Positions 28,696 through 37,170 of a DNA stretch of 64,000 bases are shown piece after piece. Below the pieces are notes generated by a model. The model was not told the DNA's origin. It saw nothing but the letters and a program-made list of their open reading frames with translations, and did no database searches. Source of the DNA: Saliterribacillus persicus (GTDB taxonomy: Bacteria > Bacillota > Bacilli > Bacillales > Amphibacillaceae). The position numbers and the translations under genes are program-made. Positions within the stretch are counted from its first letter, which is position 1. Each line of letters begins with the position of its first letter. The stretch lies in NCBI RefSeq assembly GCF_003337485.1, contig NZ_QPJJ01000010.1, positions 62,001 through 126,000 on the forward strand, written 5' to 3'.

Positions 28696-28720
28696 TGGTG
28701 CCTGTCACCCGTCGAATTTT
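28696..28720 (+). repeat. Dispersed 25-bp repeat, copy 2
   Basis: Identical over 25 bases to 17681-17705. It lies between the sat promoter and the DUF421 gene. The flanks differ (GTCAACC here, CTTTATA there), which defines the repeat edge. Confidence 0.7.
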
Positions 28721-28838
28721 GTCAACCGCCATCCAATCCTAAAGACGTTACTTCTTTCTCATACTATGCAGAAGCAAGGTTTTGGATACCAAATTCAAGG
28801 GAATTTATTTTATAAATATTTTTGAGGGGAAATTAAAA

Positions 28839-29516
28839 ATGGATACAACAATAACGATGAAAATTATTATAGGATTTATTGCTTTAATTATTGTGTTACG
28901 AATTATGGGAAAGAAAGAATTAACACAAATCACACCAGTTGATTTTGTATATTTATTAGTATTGGGTGGACTGATGGAAAATGCAGTTTATGATAAGACA
29001 ATCAGTGTTTTTGAAGTATTATATTCCCTAGCCTTATGGTCGTTACTCATTTTCACTTTAGAAATTCTTGTCCGTAATTTTGAAGGATTACGTCCGATTG
29101 TAAAAGGAGAACCTGAAATAATTATCAATGATGGTGTATTGAATGTTAAAAATTTAAAGAAAAATAAATTAGAATCAGAACAGCTCAGGTCTATGCTAAG
29201 GCTACAAGGAATTTTTTCGATCAAGGAAGTAAAGTACGCGATTTTAGAGCCAAGTGGGGATTTAAGTGTGATGGAAAAAGAAACCGCATCACCTGTAACT
29301 GCAAACATGATGGGCATAGAGCCTAAGAAAACCTCGCTCTCTCACCTAGTGGTAGATGAAGGTGAAGTAGAGAATATCGTACTAAAATCAATAGATAAAG
29401 ATGAAGCATGGCTGAAAGAAAAATTAAAAGAGGCGGGTTACGAGGATATTTCCAACATCTATTACGCCGAATGGTCAGAGGCAAACGGATTAATTGTAAA
29501 TAGCTACAACAACTAA
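28839..29516 (+). CDS. DUF421 membrane protein, YetF/YrbG family
   Basis: 225 residues from ATG 28839, which follows GAGGGG by about 9 bases. Two to three N-terminal helices (MKIIIGFIALIIVLRIMG, DFVYLLVLGGLMENAVYD, VLYSLALWSLLIFTLEIL) precede the conserved cytosolic DUF421 domain (KGEPEIIINDGVLNVKNLKKNKL, SIKEVKYAILEPSGDLSVM). The C-terminal third (about 160 on) is a longer extension. The family is common in bacilli; some YetF members are linked to sporulation or membrane stress. Function not established here. Confidence 0.85.
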   Translation: MDTTITMKIIIGFIALIIVLRIMGKKELTQITPVDFVYLLVLGGLMENAVYDKTISVFEVLYSLALWSLLIFTLEILVRNFEGLRPIVKGEPEIIINDGVLNVKNLKKNKLESEQLRSMLRLQGIFSIKEVKYAILEPSGDLSVMEKETASPVTANMMGIEPKKTSLSHLVVDEGEVENIVLKSIDKDEAWLKEKLKEAGYEDISNIYYAEWSEANGLIVNSYNN

Positions 29517-29530
29517 TCACACAGCACACA

Positions 29531-29579
29531 AAAAAAGTCAGGAGCAATCCACCAAAAGGGATCACTTCCTGACTTTTTT
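29531..29579. terminator. Bidirectional terminator between DUF421 and GDSL genes
   Basis: AAAAAAGTCAGGA and TCCTGACTTTTTT form a perfect 13-bp stem with additional inner pairing ATCC/GGAT. It serves two convergent genes. Confidence 0.88.
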
Positions 29580-30288
29580 AAAAATCATATTCCTTAACAA
29601 TTTTCCGTGCGATTAATTGATAGCCTTTTTTGTTTGGATGCAGAGCGTCACTAAAATATTCCGTCGACTTCTCTTTAAAAATATCATTCGTTGCTATAAA
29701 CTTTGTCCGCTCATAATCATCCACTATTTTCTTACTTTCCGCGTTCCAATCCTCCATTATTTCATCAATTTTCTTGGAATCAGGATACGGATTATATAGC
29801 CCCAACAGCAAAATTGGCGCCTCAGAATTTGCGTTTCTAAGCTTCTCTAAAATCGCTTCCAAATTTTCTGAGTAGCTCTCTTGCCCCTGATCTATTTTAT
29901 CTTCATTGATCTCATACAAATCTCCACCATTACTATCAATCAAATCATTCGTGCCGATAAATAGTAAAATATAATCAGCATCCGCCACATCCTGCTTCAA
30001 TTCAGGTTGCTTCATTTGATCTAATAACCCATCCGTCCGCTGATTTGGAATTCCATAATTATCAACCTGCACAAAAGCATTCTTTTTCTGTTCTAAGTAT
30101 CGCTCTAAATCATCGACATATCCATTACCAAATTTCTCGCCAACACCATGCGTGAGCGAATCCCCTAAAGCAACCATTTTTTCATGATCAGAAAATACCG
30201 CATAGTTCGTTTGTTGCCATTTAAATATGCCAAATCCAATCAAAATAACCGATAGGAAGAGGATGAAATATATTGTTTTTCTTCGCAA
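29578..30288 (-). CDS. Membrane-anchored SGNH/GDSL hydrolase
   Basis: Esterase/lipase-like enzyme of 236 residues starting at TTG 30288 (GGGAGGG 7 bases before). An N-terminal anchor (TIYFILFLSVILIGFGIF) is followed by block I ALGDSLTHGVGE with the nucleophilic Ser, block III LFIGTNDLID with Asn, and block V SDALHPNKKGYQLIA with the Asp-His pair. All four SGNH residues are present. It resembles B. subtilis YpmR-type proteins. Faces the outside, and probably acts on a lipid or wall ester. Confidence 0.9.
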   Translation of the reverse strand: MRRKTIYFILFLSVILIGFGIFKWQQTNYAVFSDHEKMVALGDSLTHGVGEKFGNGYVDDLERYLEQKKNAFVQVDNYGIPNQRTDGLLDQMKQPELKQDVADADYILLFIGTNDLIDSNGGDLYEINEDKIDQGQESYSENLEAILEKLRNANSEAPILLLGLYNPYPDSKKIDEIMEDWNAESKKIVDDYERTKFIATNDIFKEKSTEYFSDALHPNKKGYQLIARKIVKEYDF

Positions 30289-30515
30289 GAGTTGTCCCTC
30301 CCAATAACCTCATCTTTCCCCGATTACGAAAAACCAAAACCTTTTATTGGAAAAAGAAATCAGCAAGACCCATGCTTAAGTTTCCTAGAGAAATAAAGAA
30401 TTATTCTCTTAAAGCTGTCTCTTAGTTTGACTCAGCTATACGAAAAATAAACGCCACAAAGTTTTATACTTCGTAGCATCGTAGCTGAATCATAGAGAAA
30501 ACTGGAAACAAAATG

Positions 30516-31268
30516 TTAATACACATCCAAAATTAATAAAACAATTGGCAAGGAACTAAATGCAATATTCACGATAAAATGGCAGATGATTAAAGGAAAT
30601 AATCGCTGTTGTTTATGATAAATGATTCCACTCCCAATCCCCCAGCCTAAAAATGCTACTGCATACACAATGGCTCCTTCTAAACTTGCTGCAAGTAGTA
30701 CATGCTGCAGCGCAAAACCAACTGATGGTATAAGAATCGCTAGCCATACTTTTTGAAATTTTTCGATAAATTTCGGTTGCGCATATCCTCGAAACATCAA
30801 CTCTTCAATCGGAGCATTTAAAAATGGAAAAATAAACGAAATAAATGCCGCAATCCACATCAACCATATAGGTCTTTCAAACGAATAACTCCCAGCATCC
30901 CCTGCAAATACCGCTTCAAAATGATTAATAAAATCTGCGCCATATAACAGAAACATTGTGCCCGTAACTAAGCTTACAAACGGAATATATAATACAAATA
31001 ACCATAGGAATCCATACATGACATCTTTTAGTACGCGATCTTTCTGAAATCCAACTAACTCCTTGATGGAGCGCCCTTCTTTTTTTAAAACATGAAATAA
31101 TAGATAAAAACAAATGACATTAACCACAGTAAAGTAAATCGTCGATAATTCGGGAAGAAAAGGAAAATTAAAATCCAATCCACCTATTTGAAACAGTAAG
31201 AAAAGAACCATCAACATCATAAACAACAAAGGAATGCGAATAAACGAAATCATCCAAGCGTTATACAA
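30516..31268 (-). CDS. CPBP-family intramembrane metalloprotease
   Basis: Membrane protein of 250 residues with about seven helices. The three Abi/CPBP motifs are complete: EELMFRGYAQ (EExxxR), FALQHVLLA (FxxxH) and HFIVN (HxxxN). The start is TTG 31268 with AAGGTG upstream. CPBP proteases are used in peptide maturation and bacteriocin immunity. No bacteriocin gene is nearby, so the substrate is unknown. The 227 bases downstream (30289-30515) hold no clear gene. Confidence 0.87.
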   Translation of the reverse strand: MYNAWMISFIRIPLLFMMLMVLFLLFQIGGLDFNFPFLPELSTIYFTVVNVICFYLLFHVLKKEGRSIKELVGFQKDRVLKDVMYGFLWLFVLYIPFVSLVTGTMFLLYGADFINHFEAVFAGDAGSYSFERPIWLMWIAAFISFIFPFLNAPIEELMFRGYAQPKFIEKFQKVWLAILIPSVGFALQHVLLAASLEGAIVYAVAFLGWGIGSGIIYHKQQRLFPLIICHFIVNIAFSSLPIVLLILDVY

Positions 31269-31379
31269 GGCAGTAGCACCTTCTTCCTACTATTTTCCAT
31301 CTTGATTATAGTTTATTCTAATTGTATGAAAAGCACCATTCCTTATTTCGAAAAACTTTTCCCATCCCTAAAATAAAAT

Positions 31380-31423
31380 AATAAAAACTGCACTCCCATT
31401 GGTTCTACCAATAGAAGTACAGT
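31380..31423 (-). terminator. Terminator after the CBS gene
   Basis: On the minus strand ACTG-ACT-ATTGG pairs with CCAAT-AGT-CAGT (interrupted stem at 31387-31423), followed by TTTTTATT. Confidence 0.7.
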
Positions 31424-31445
31424 CGAAAAGCTTTACTATTAATGT

Positions 31446-31901
31446 TTAAGGTTGCAGATCATCATAAGTTTGTTGTCCTTCTTTTAACGAAATATCGGAC
31501 AACGCCTCTTCCGCTTCATCCGCATACGCTTCATTTGTTGCAATATCACCGAGCGCAACCATACCAACTAGCTTACCATTTTCTACAACTGGCAACCGTC
31601 TAATCTGATTTTGCGCCATGATAGTAGCCGCTTCATGCACATCCATCGTTGATTCACAGGAAACGATAGAAGACGACATACACTCTGAACAAGAAGTGTG
31701 CGTATCCCCGCCATGAGCAGTCGAACGAAGTGTGATATCTCGGTCTGTAATGATACCGACTAATTCACCATTTTGCACAACAGGTAGCGATCCTAAATTG
31801 TGCTCTGCCATTAAAGTAGCCGCTTCTTGAATCGATTGATTCGGTGCAACCGAAATTACATCGCTAGACATGACTTGGCCTAAATTTTGATCATGATTCA
31901 T
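31446..31901 (-). CDS. Two-CBS-domain protein
   Basis: 151 residues made up almost only of a CBS pair: VMSSDVISVAPNQSIQEAA ... VGIITDRDITLRS and CMSSSIVSCESTMDVHEAA ... VGMVALGDIATNEA. Such Bateman modules bind adenosine nucleotides. The first domain has the GIxTDRD nucleotide motif. Two cysteines in the inter-domain loop (TSCSEC) are unusual. A short acidic tail follows. The SD AAAGGAGG is strong. It resembles general-stress CBS proteins of bacilli (YhcV-like). Confidence 0.88.
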   Translation of the reverse strand: MNHDQNLGQVMSSDVISVAPNQSIQEAATLMAEHNLGSLPVVQNGELVGIITDRDITLRSTAHGGDTHTSCSECMSSSIVSCESTMDVHEAATIMAQNQIRRLPVVENGKLVGMVALGDIATNEAYADEAEEALSDISLKEGQQTYDDLQP

Positions 31902-32005
31902 TTTTCATTCCTCCTTTTCATTCTATTTTGAGCATTTACTCGAAAAATATGATGTTTAATTTCTATTTGCCATTAAAAACGCTTTTCCGCTTAGCACACG
32001 TTTCT

Positions 32006-34810
32006 TCAATTTCCTTGTAGCTTAAATATCCCAAGAAGTTCACCAACCGTAACATCAGCTTCTGGGTTGAAGTCATCAGACATTAAATAATGAATGCTTT
32101 CATGCAAAAAGACCTCTGCTTCTGGCCGTTTCAAGCTATTTAGAAGCTGAAAGCTTGTCATGTAAAGCTTTCCTGCTCCAATTTTCATTTCAAATGAATA
32201 GGCTAAATGCTTTCCACGATTATGGTTATCGACTACTTCCACAATGGGTTTTACCTGTGGAACATTTTCTAGATTGATGGCTACTGCTTGATCTACTAAA
32301 TGGAACCAATTCCAATTGGACCTGCCGTCATGCGAGAAATTACTTAGCGATGGATGGTCGTGTATGATCATCCCCATCGTGGTACCAATCTGCGTGGGAA
32401 ACCAAATATAATTCCAGAAAATCGGCAAAAACCTCGTTTTCACTTCATCATACTGATTTCCTTCTTCCGCAATGATCCAACCCTTCCCACCATCAAGTAC
32501 AAATTGCAAAAGCTCGGTTGATAAATGATCGGATATGGCTAGATCTATGTCCTTTTCTTCTTTATAGCTAAAGCCTTCAAACCCTATTTTCCCAGTATAC
32601 TTCGCTCCGTAAAGGGAGATGTCTAACTGACTAATGTCTGTCCAAATTCTATTTGCCTCTTTATGAAGCACAGGCCTTAGATAGCTCCAAAATTCCCATT
32701 CATTCTTATAGCTTTTATTCTCCGCTTCAAGGCTTACAGATAGTGTAAGTGACTGGCTCTGATTTGAAGGTGTTTTCACTTCTATTATCCCTAGAGCAGT
32801 AACTTCCCCTCGCTCTGCTTTTGGCACAGGAATAGTACCAGTCTCGATAATTTTGCCATCAGCTTTTAAATTCCACGTTAGTTCATGATTTTGAAAGGTT
32901 TGATTACTATAATTCGATAGATCAACCTGGCAGCGAAGTTTTTCTCCTGCATACATTGTTCGCTCTTGGCATCGCATTAACAAAACAACGTCATCATTAA
33001 ACGCTCGAAACTTTTCAGGTGTAATCGTGCCTTTACTATCCCAAAAAACATCTAATACGCCAGTCGTTGCATGACCTTGGCCCGGAAAGTCACGGATATC
33101 TAATAGCTGAACTCCTGAAAGGTTTGAGGTTCTCCTTGCCCTTTCCATATTCTCCTTATAAGCTCTTCTTTGAAGGGTTCCAGAAGCTTCAATATACTCA
33201 TCCACTCTTTCCATATGCCCTTTCTTCTTCAACGTTGCTTTCGTTGTTTCCAACCAGTGCGGACGCAGAACACCGGTATACTTCTCTTCTTCCTGCGGCC
33301 TGACGTACATGGTGAACTGTCCATGTTCATGCGCAATTAGTGGTTTGTCTGCTTGGGTTGTAACGATATTATAATCCTCATACGTATTCGGTGTACCAGA
33401 ATAATTAAGCGTAATCGGATGATGTGCATTCAACGTTGGTACAAAAAAGTCACCCTCCCGGTCATGTGCTGGTAAATTACCGAACCCTGTGTTGTCAGTA
33501 TATAATCTCGTGGAATCCAGTGTTTTCAAGGTTCTGACCATTTCATTTAAAGCCGGATGACCCTGGGGGCTAATTAGTTCATTGCCCGGTGAAAATAATA
33601 CAAATGAGGGATGTTCATTAAGCGTATCAATGACACGATATAATTCTCGTAAAAGAAATGCATGTGCCTTTTGCTCCGGCTCCACCTGTCTATTTACAAA
33701 ATGGCTAGACCAATGAGGAAGCTCTGTTTGGATCAACATTCCTTCTTCATCAGCCGCTTCCCAGAAAGGTTTAGGTGGAGTCCAACCGTGTAATCTCACA
33801 TGATTAAACCCATATTCCTTCACTGTTTTAAACTGCTTCAGATAATCTTCCTTATCCCAGCTTGGATAACCTGTTTGCGGAAATACACAACAATCCACAT
33901 ACCCTCTTAAAAATTTTGGCACATCATTTAACAAAATGTGTCTCTGATGCGCTTTAATCGATCTAATTCCTAACGTTTTTGTTTGCTGATCAATTATATT
34001 TTGTTCATCCATGACAGAGACTCGTATGTGATAGAGATAAGGATTAAGGTCATCCCAATAAATAACTCCATCCCAAAAATCAATCCTCGTATCAAGTCGA
34101 CCATCCTTTGCCTCGATTGGGACTACCATTTTTTGCACAAGCTCGTCCTCTTCTGAAAACACTTCAAAAAGCAAAGAACTATTGGAGCCTAGTTCACCCA
34201 CCTCTGCTATTTTTATGGATAAATCTATCTTTTCCTGCTCAAGCTTAGGATAAAGCTTATATTCTTGAATATGTGTCTTCGGATGTGTTTCTAAATAGAG
34301 CCCACCAGTAATTCCACCCCAATTTGTAGCGGTGTGATAGGAATGAATATGACTGTCTAGAAGTGAATATTTCATTTCATTATTCACACAGATAACGATT
34401 TTATTCTTTACACCAATTTGAATAAAATCGGTAAGATCGAAAACATGATCACTTACTAGACTCTCCCCTTCTCCTACATACTCATCATTCACCCATACTC
34501 CAGTCGACCAGCGAACACCAGAAATCACCATTTTAACTACCTGATTTTCCATTTCTTCTGTCATAAAAATATCCTTGTGATACCACGCTGTTCCTACATA
34601 TTCCTTTAATTTCTTCCACGCACCTATTGGATTGTGTTTGGAAGGCTCCCCAAAACCCTGCTCCTCCCATGATCCAGGTATCTGAATCAATGTAGTTGAT
34701 TGAGATTTCCCAATGTCCCTCGCAGCATATTCTCCCTCGTGATCTAGCGTAAAGTTCCATTCTCCATTAAGAGAGTATTTCTTCCTCGAAACATTTTTTA
34801 ATTTAACCAT
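32006..34810 (-). CDS. Glycoside hydrolase family 2 enzyme
   Basis: 934-residue cytoplasmic retaining glycosidase (no signal peptide). An N-terminal jelly-roll sugar-binding domain (YSLNGEWNFTLD, WYHKDIF) is followed by an Ig-like domain to about 285 and a TIM barrel from 290 (RGYVDCC, FNHVRLHGWTPP). The acid/base Glu411 is in SPGNELIS and the probable nucleophile Glu495 in AHEHGQ. A long C-terminal beta region follows. GH2 includes beta-galactosidases, glucuronidases and mannosidases; the exact sugar is not clear. Last gene of an operon with GH35 and DUF5107. Confidence 0.88.
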   Translation of the reverse strand: MVKLKNVSRKKYSLNGEWNFTLDHEGEYAARDIGKSQSTTLIQIPGSWEEQGFGEPSKHNPIGAWKKLKEYVGTAWYHKDIFMTEEMENQVVKMVISGVRWSTGVWVNDEYVGEGESLVSDHVFDLTDFIQIGVKNKIVICVNNEMKYSLLDSHIHSYHTATNWGGITGGLYLETHPKTHIQEYKLYPKLEQEKIDLSIKIAEVGELGSNSSLLFEVFSEEDELVQKMVVPIEAKDGRLDTRIDFWDGVIYWDDLNPYLYHIRVSVMDEQNIIDQQTKTLGIRSIKAHQRHILLNDVPKFLRGYVDCCVFPQTGYPSWDKEDYLKQFKTVKEYGFNHVRLHGWTPPKPFWEAADEEGMLIQTELPHWSSHFVNRQVEPEQKAHAFLLRELYRVIDTLNEHPSFVLFSPGNELISPQGHPALNEMVRTLKTLDSTRLYTDNTGFGNLPAHDREGDFFVPTLNAHHPITLNYSGTPNTYEDYNIVTTQADKPLIAHEHGQFTMYVRPQEEEKYTGVLRPHWLETTKATLKKKGHMERVDEYIEASGTLQRRAYKENMERARRTSNLSGVQLLDIRDFPGQGHATTGVLDVFWDSKGTITPEKFRAFNDDVVLLMRCQERTMYAGEKLRCQVDLSNYSNQTFQNHELTWNLKADGKIIETGTIPVPKAERGEVTALGIIEVKTPSNQSQSLTLSVSLEAENKSYKNEWEFWSYLRPVLHKEANRIWTDISQLDISLYGAKYTGKIGFEGFSYKEEKDIDLAISDHLSTELLQFVLDGGKGWIIAEEGNQYDEVKTRFLPIFWNYIWFPTQIGTTMGMIIHDHPSLSNFSHDGRSNWNWFHLVDQAVAINLENVPQVKPIVEVVDNHNRGKHLAYSFEMKIGAGKLYMTSFQLLNSLKRPEAEVFLHESIHYLMSDDFNPEADVTVGELLGIFKLQGN

Positions 34811-34824
34811 GCTTACATCTCCTC

Positions 34825-37170
34825 CTACTTCGGATTATGAGCCACTTTTATTTTCACATCATAGATAGCTGTTGCCTGTATAGATTTTATTGTTGCAATT
34901 TCTTTACCTACAACTTCCGTTCTTGCTGCCATTGGCGAATCACTTTTAACAAAGCTATTCTCCTTCACTGGGGAAATATAGAGATACATTCCTTTTTCCA
35001 GCAACGCTTGTTTATGCTGCTGAAGGCCAATTTCCCACGGTCTACCATTACAAAAGTTATCATGAATAAGCTCTCCATCAATAAAGGCGTAGCCAATATC
35101 ACCGACATAGTCAATGTTAAGCAGTAATTCTTTTATCCCTTCAAAATGTTCGGGTGAAAAGTGAATCACTGCTTTATTCGACTTCACTTTCTTCACCTCT
35201 ATTTTAGGATGACTGTACTGGGTTATTTTTTTATATTCTTTAAATAGTCCATTCTTTTCTGAAAAAATTTCTTCACCATCCATCAATATGCTGTCACCAA
35301 GGCCTGGGAAAGCCTTCAATTCGAGTCTCTCTTTACCTGTTGCTTCTACACGTATTTTTTCATCATCCACGAGCAACGTATCCTTTGAAAGGATAACCTG
35401 TTCTCTACCTTTAAAAGAAAACTTCCAAAAATGTAAGCTATCTTCATGTGTAAGTGTACAAACATGTAGTTTCTTACCCGTTTTCAGTAAAATAGTGGCT
35501 ATACTATTAGCTTGATCACTGACTTGAATAAATGTATTTTCTTTTGTTATCATCTGTCCATTGTCAATCGTTACCGTTTGAATATCCTCATTTTCAAAAC
35601 AATACTCCCCCTTCATCCCTTTGGGGGTAAAAAAGAAATAGTACGGCTCGTTTTCGTATTCCAAACTAGTTATTAGTTGTGTAGTAGCATATTTAAGCTT
35701 TAATCCCCGCATGTTTAAGTTATACGGCAGGATACAGTTCTCATCTTTAGCCAATGTCAATTTACTATCTCCTGGGATTTGTAGTGTCTCTGATTTAAGA
35801 TTTACACTTATAGTAAAGTCTTTCTGATCCCTGGTTTTCACGTGATCTTGATAATTATTAATGAAAATAAAACCAGAATCCTTATATGCACGTACTGCAA
35901 ACCTTAATGTATCAATATCACTAGGCTCAATATCAGATGCACCTTCTGGCAGGATTGTTTTGGTTTGACATAGCATTTCTTCCATTTCTTTGTAAAAATA
36001 ATGTTGCCGTTTTAATCTTTTATAGGATTCTCTTATTTGTCCAAATTCTCCAATTGGAGCCTGATAATCGTAGGATATTTTGGGAGTAGCATTTTCATTC
36101 AAAAAAGGAGTCTTCTTTCCTTTTGGATTCGACCCACCATGAAACACGTAGTAGCCTATAAAATTACACCCTCCAGCCACCTTTATTCCTGCCATTGCGT
36201 CAACACTTTCATAAGGGAGCTTAAATCTGTATTGATAGAAAACAGTCATCCCTCCTCCCATTTCGCAGCATGCGTATGGTAGACTTTCAGGAGGATAAGC
36301 TGGATCAAATCCATCATTTTCAGTATGGTTATTATGGTAATCTCTAAAAATAAATTCAGGTGTGGCAGGGTGCTCCTTCACATCTCCGTAAAAAATCCAT
36401 GGCCAAAAGGCGTAGCCTCCCCATAACGGGAGCACCTCTTCTTCAGGAGCAGATGCACCACCCCAACCCGTACTTGTATAAAGCGGGGTTTCTATTCCCG
36501 ATTGTATAACGAGTTCCTTTAGCTTCTTAATATGAGCGTCTCCATCTCTACCAGCAGGTAGCCATTCATTCGATGTTCCTGTTGTCATTTCCCACGGCGC
36601 ACCAGCATGCTCATACTCATTCTCAATTTGTGTGCCAATAATCGGACCACCTTCTTTAAAGCGCAATCCATATATCTGTCTACCAATTTCATCGAAAAAT
36701 CGTTTTACATATACTAAATAAGCTTCATCATTAGAACGAATGTCGAATGGCCTTCCAAAAAGCCATTCTGGCATCCCTCCATTTCTGGCCTCACCGTGAG
36801 CAAAAGGTCCAATCCTCAAAATCACTTGCACCTCGTGCTTTTTACAAAGCTTTAAAAATGCGCGGAGATCCTTATTTTTTTCCCACTCAAAAATTCCTTG
36901 TTCCTCTTCATGATGGTTCCAAAATACATAAGTAGGAATAATATCGATACCACCCATTTTCATCTTTATGATTTCATCTTCCCATTTTTCACAATGATAT
37001 CTACTGTAATGAAACTCCCCGCTTATACCAAAATAAGGGCGACCATTCTTCTCGATATAATAATTTGTAAAACGATAACTTTCTCCAGATGTGTTGGAAC
37101 CACCGAAGTTTGTTTCTAACGGATAAATGTTTTTAAGCGGATGTTTAACATCGATACTATATATCCCCAT
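34825..37170 (-). CDS. Glycoside hydrolase family 35 (beta-galactosidase-like)
   Basis: 781 residues, no signal peptide, so intracellular. The GH35 barrel begins near residue 40 (GRPYFGISGEFHYSRYHCEKWEDEI, IPTYVFWNHHEEEQG, RIGPFAHGEARNGGMPEWL). The acid/base Glu is in IENEY (Glu185), and the nucleophile is probably the Glu in ACCEMGGGM. C-terminal beta domains follow. It overlaps the stop of the DUF5107 gene by 14 bases and lies 14 bases before the GH2 gene. GH35 enzymes usually release terminal beta-galactose. Confidence 0.9.
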   Translation of the reverse strand: MGIYSIDVKHPLKNIYPLETNFGGSNTSGESYRFTNYYIEKNGRPYFGISGEFHYSRYHCEKWEDEIIKMKMGGIDIIPTYVFWNHHEEEQGIFEWEKNKDLRAFLKLCKKHEVQVILRIGPFAHGEARNGGMPEWLFGRPFDIRSNDEAYLVYVKRFFDEIGRQIYGLRFKEGGPIIGTQIENEYEHAGAPWEMTTGTSNEWLPAGRDGDAHIKKLKELVIQSGIETPLYTSTGWGGASAPEEEVLPLWGGYAFWPWIFYGDVKEHPATPEFIFRDYHNNHTENDGFDPAYPPESLPYACCEMGGGMTVFYQYRFKLPYESVDAMAGIKVAGGCNFIGYYVFHGGSNPKGKKTPFLNENATPKISYDYQAPIGEFGQIRESYKRLKRQHYFYKEMEEMLCQTKTILPEGASDIEPSDIDTLRFAVRAYKDSGFIFINNYQDHVKTRDQKDFTISVNLKSETLQIPGDSKLTLAKDENCILPYNLNMRGLKLKYATTQLITSLEYENEPYYFFFTPKGMKGEYCFENEDIQTVTIDNGQMITKENTFIQVSDQANSIATILLKTGKKLHVCTLTHEDSLHFWKFSFKGREQVILSKDTLLVDDEKIRVEATGKERLELKAFPGLGDSILMDGEEIFSEKNGLFKEYKKITQYSHPKIEVKKVKSNKAVIHFSPEHFEGIKELLLNIDYVGDIGYAFIDGELIHDNFCNGRPWEIGLQQHKQALLEKGMYLYISPVKENSFVKSDSPMAARTEVVGKEIATIKSIQATAIYDVKIKVAHNPK

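Noticed and set aside
30380-30500. Imperfect inverted repeat TCAGCTATACGA / TCGTAGCTGA near the CPBP gene
   Set aside because: Arms are short with a bulge, and no terminator T-tract or operator context supports a function.
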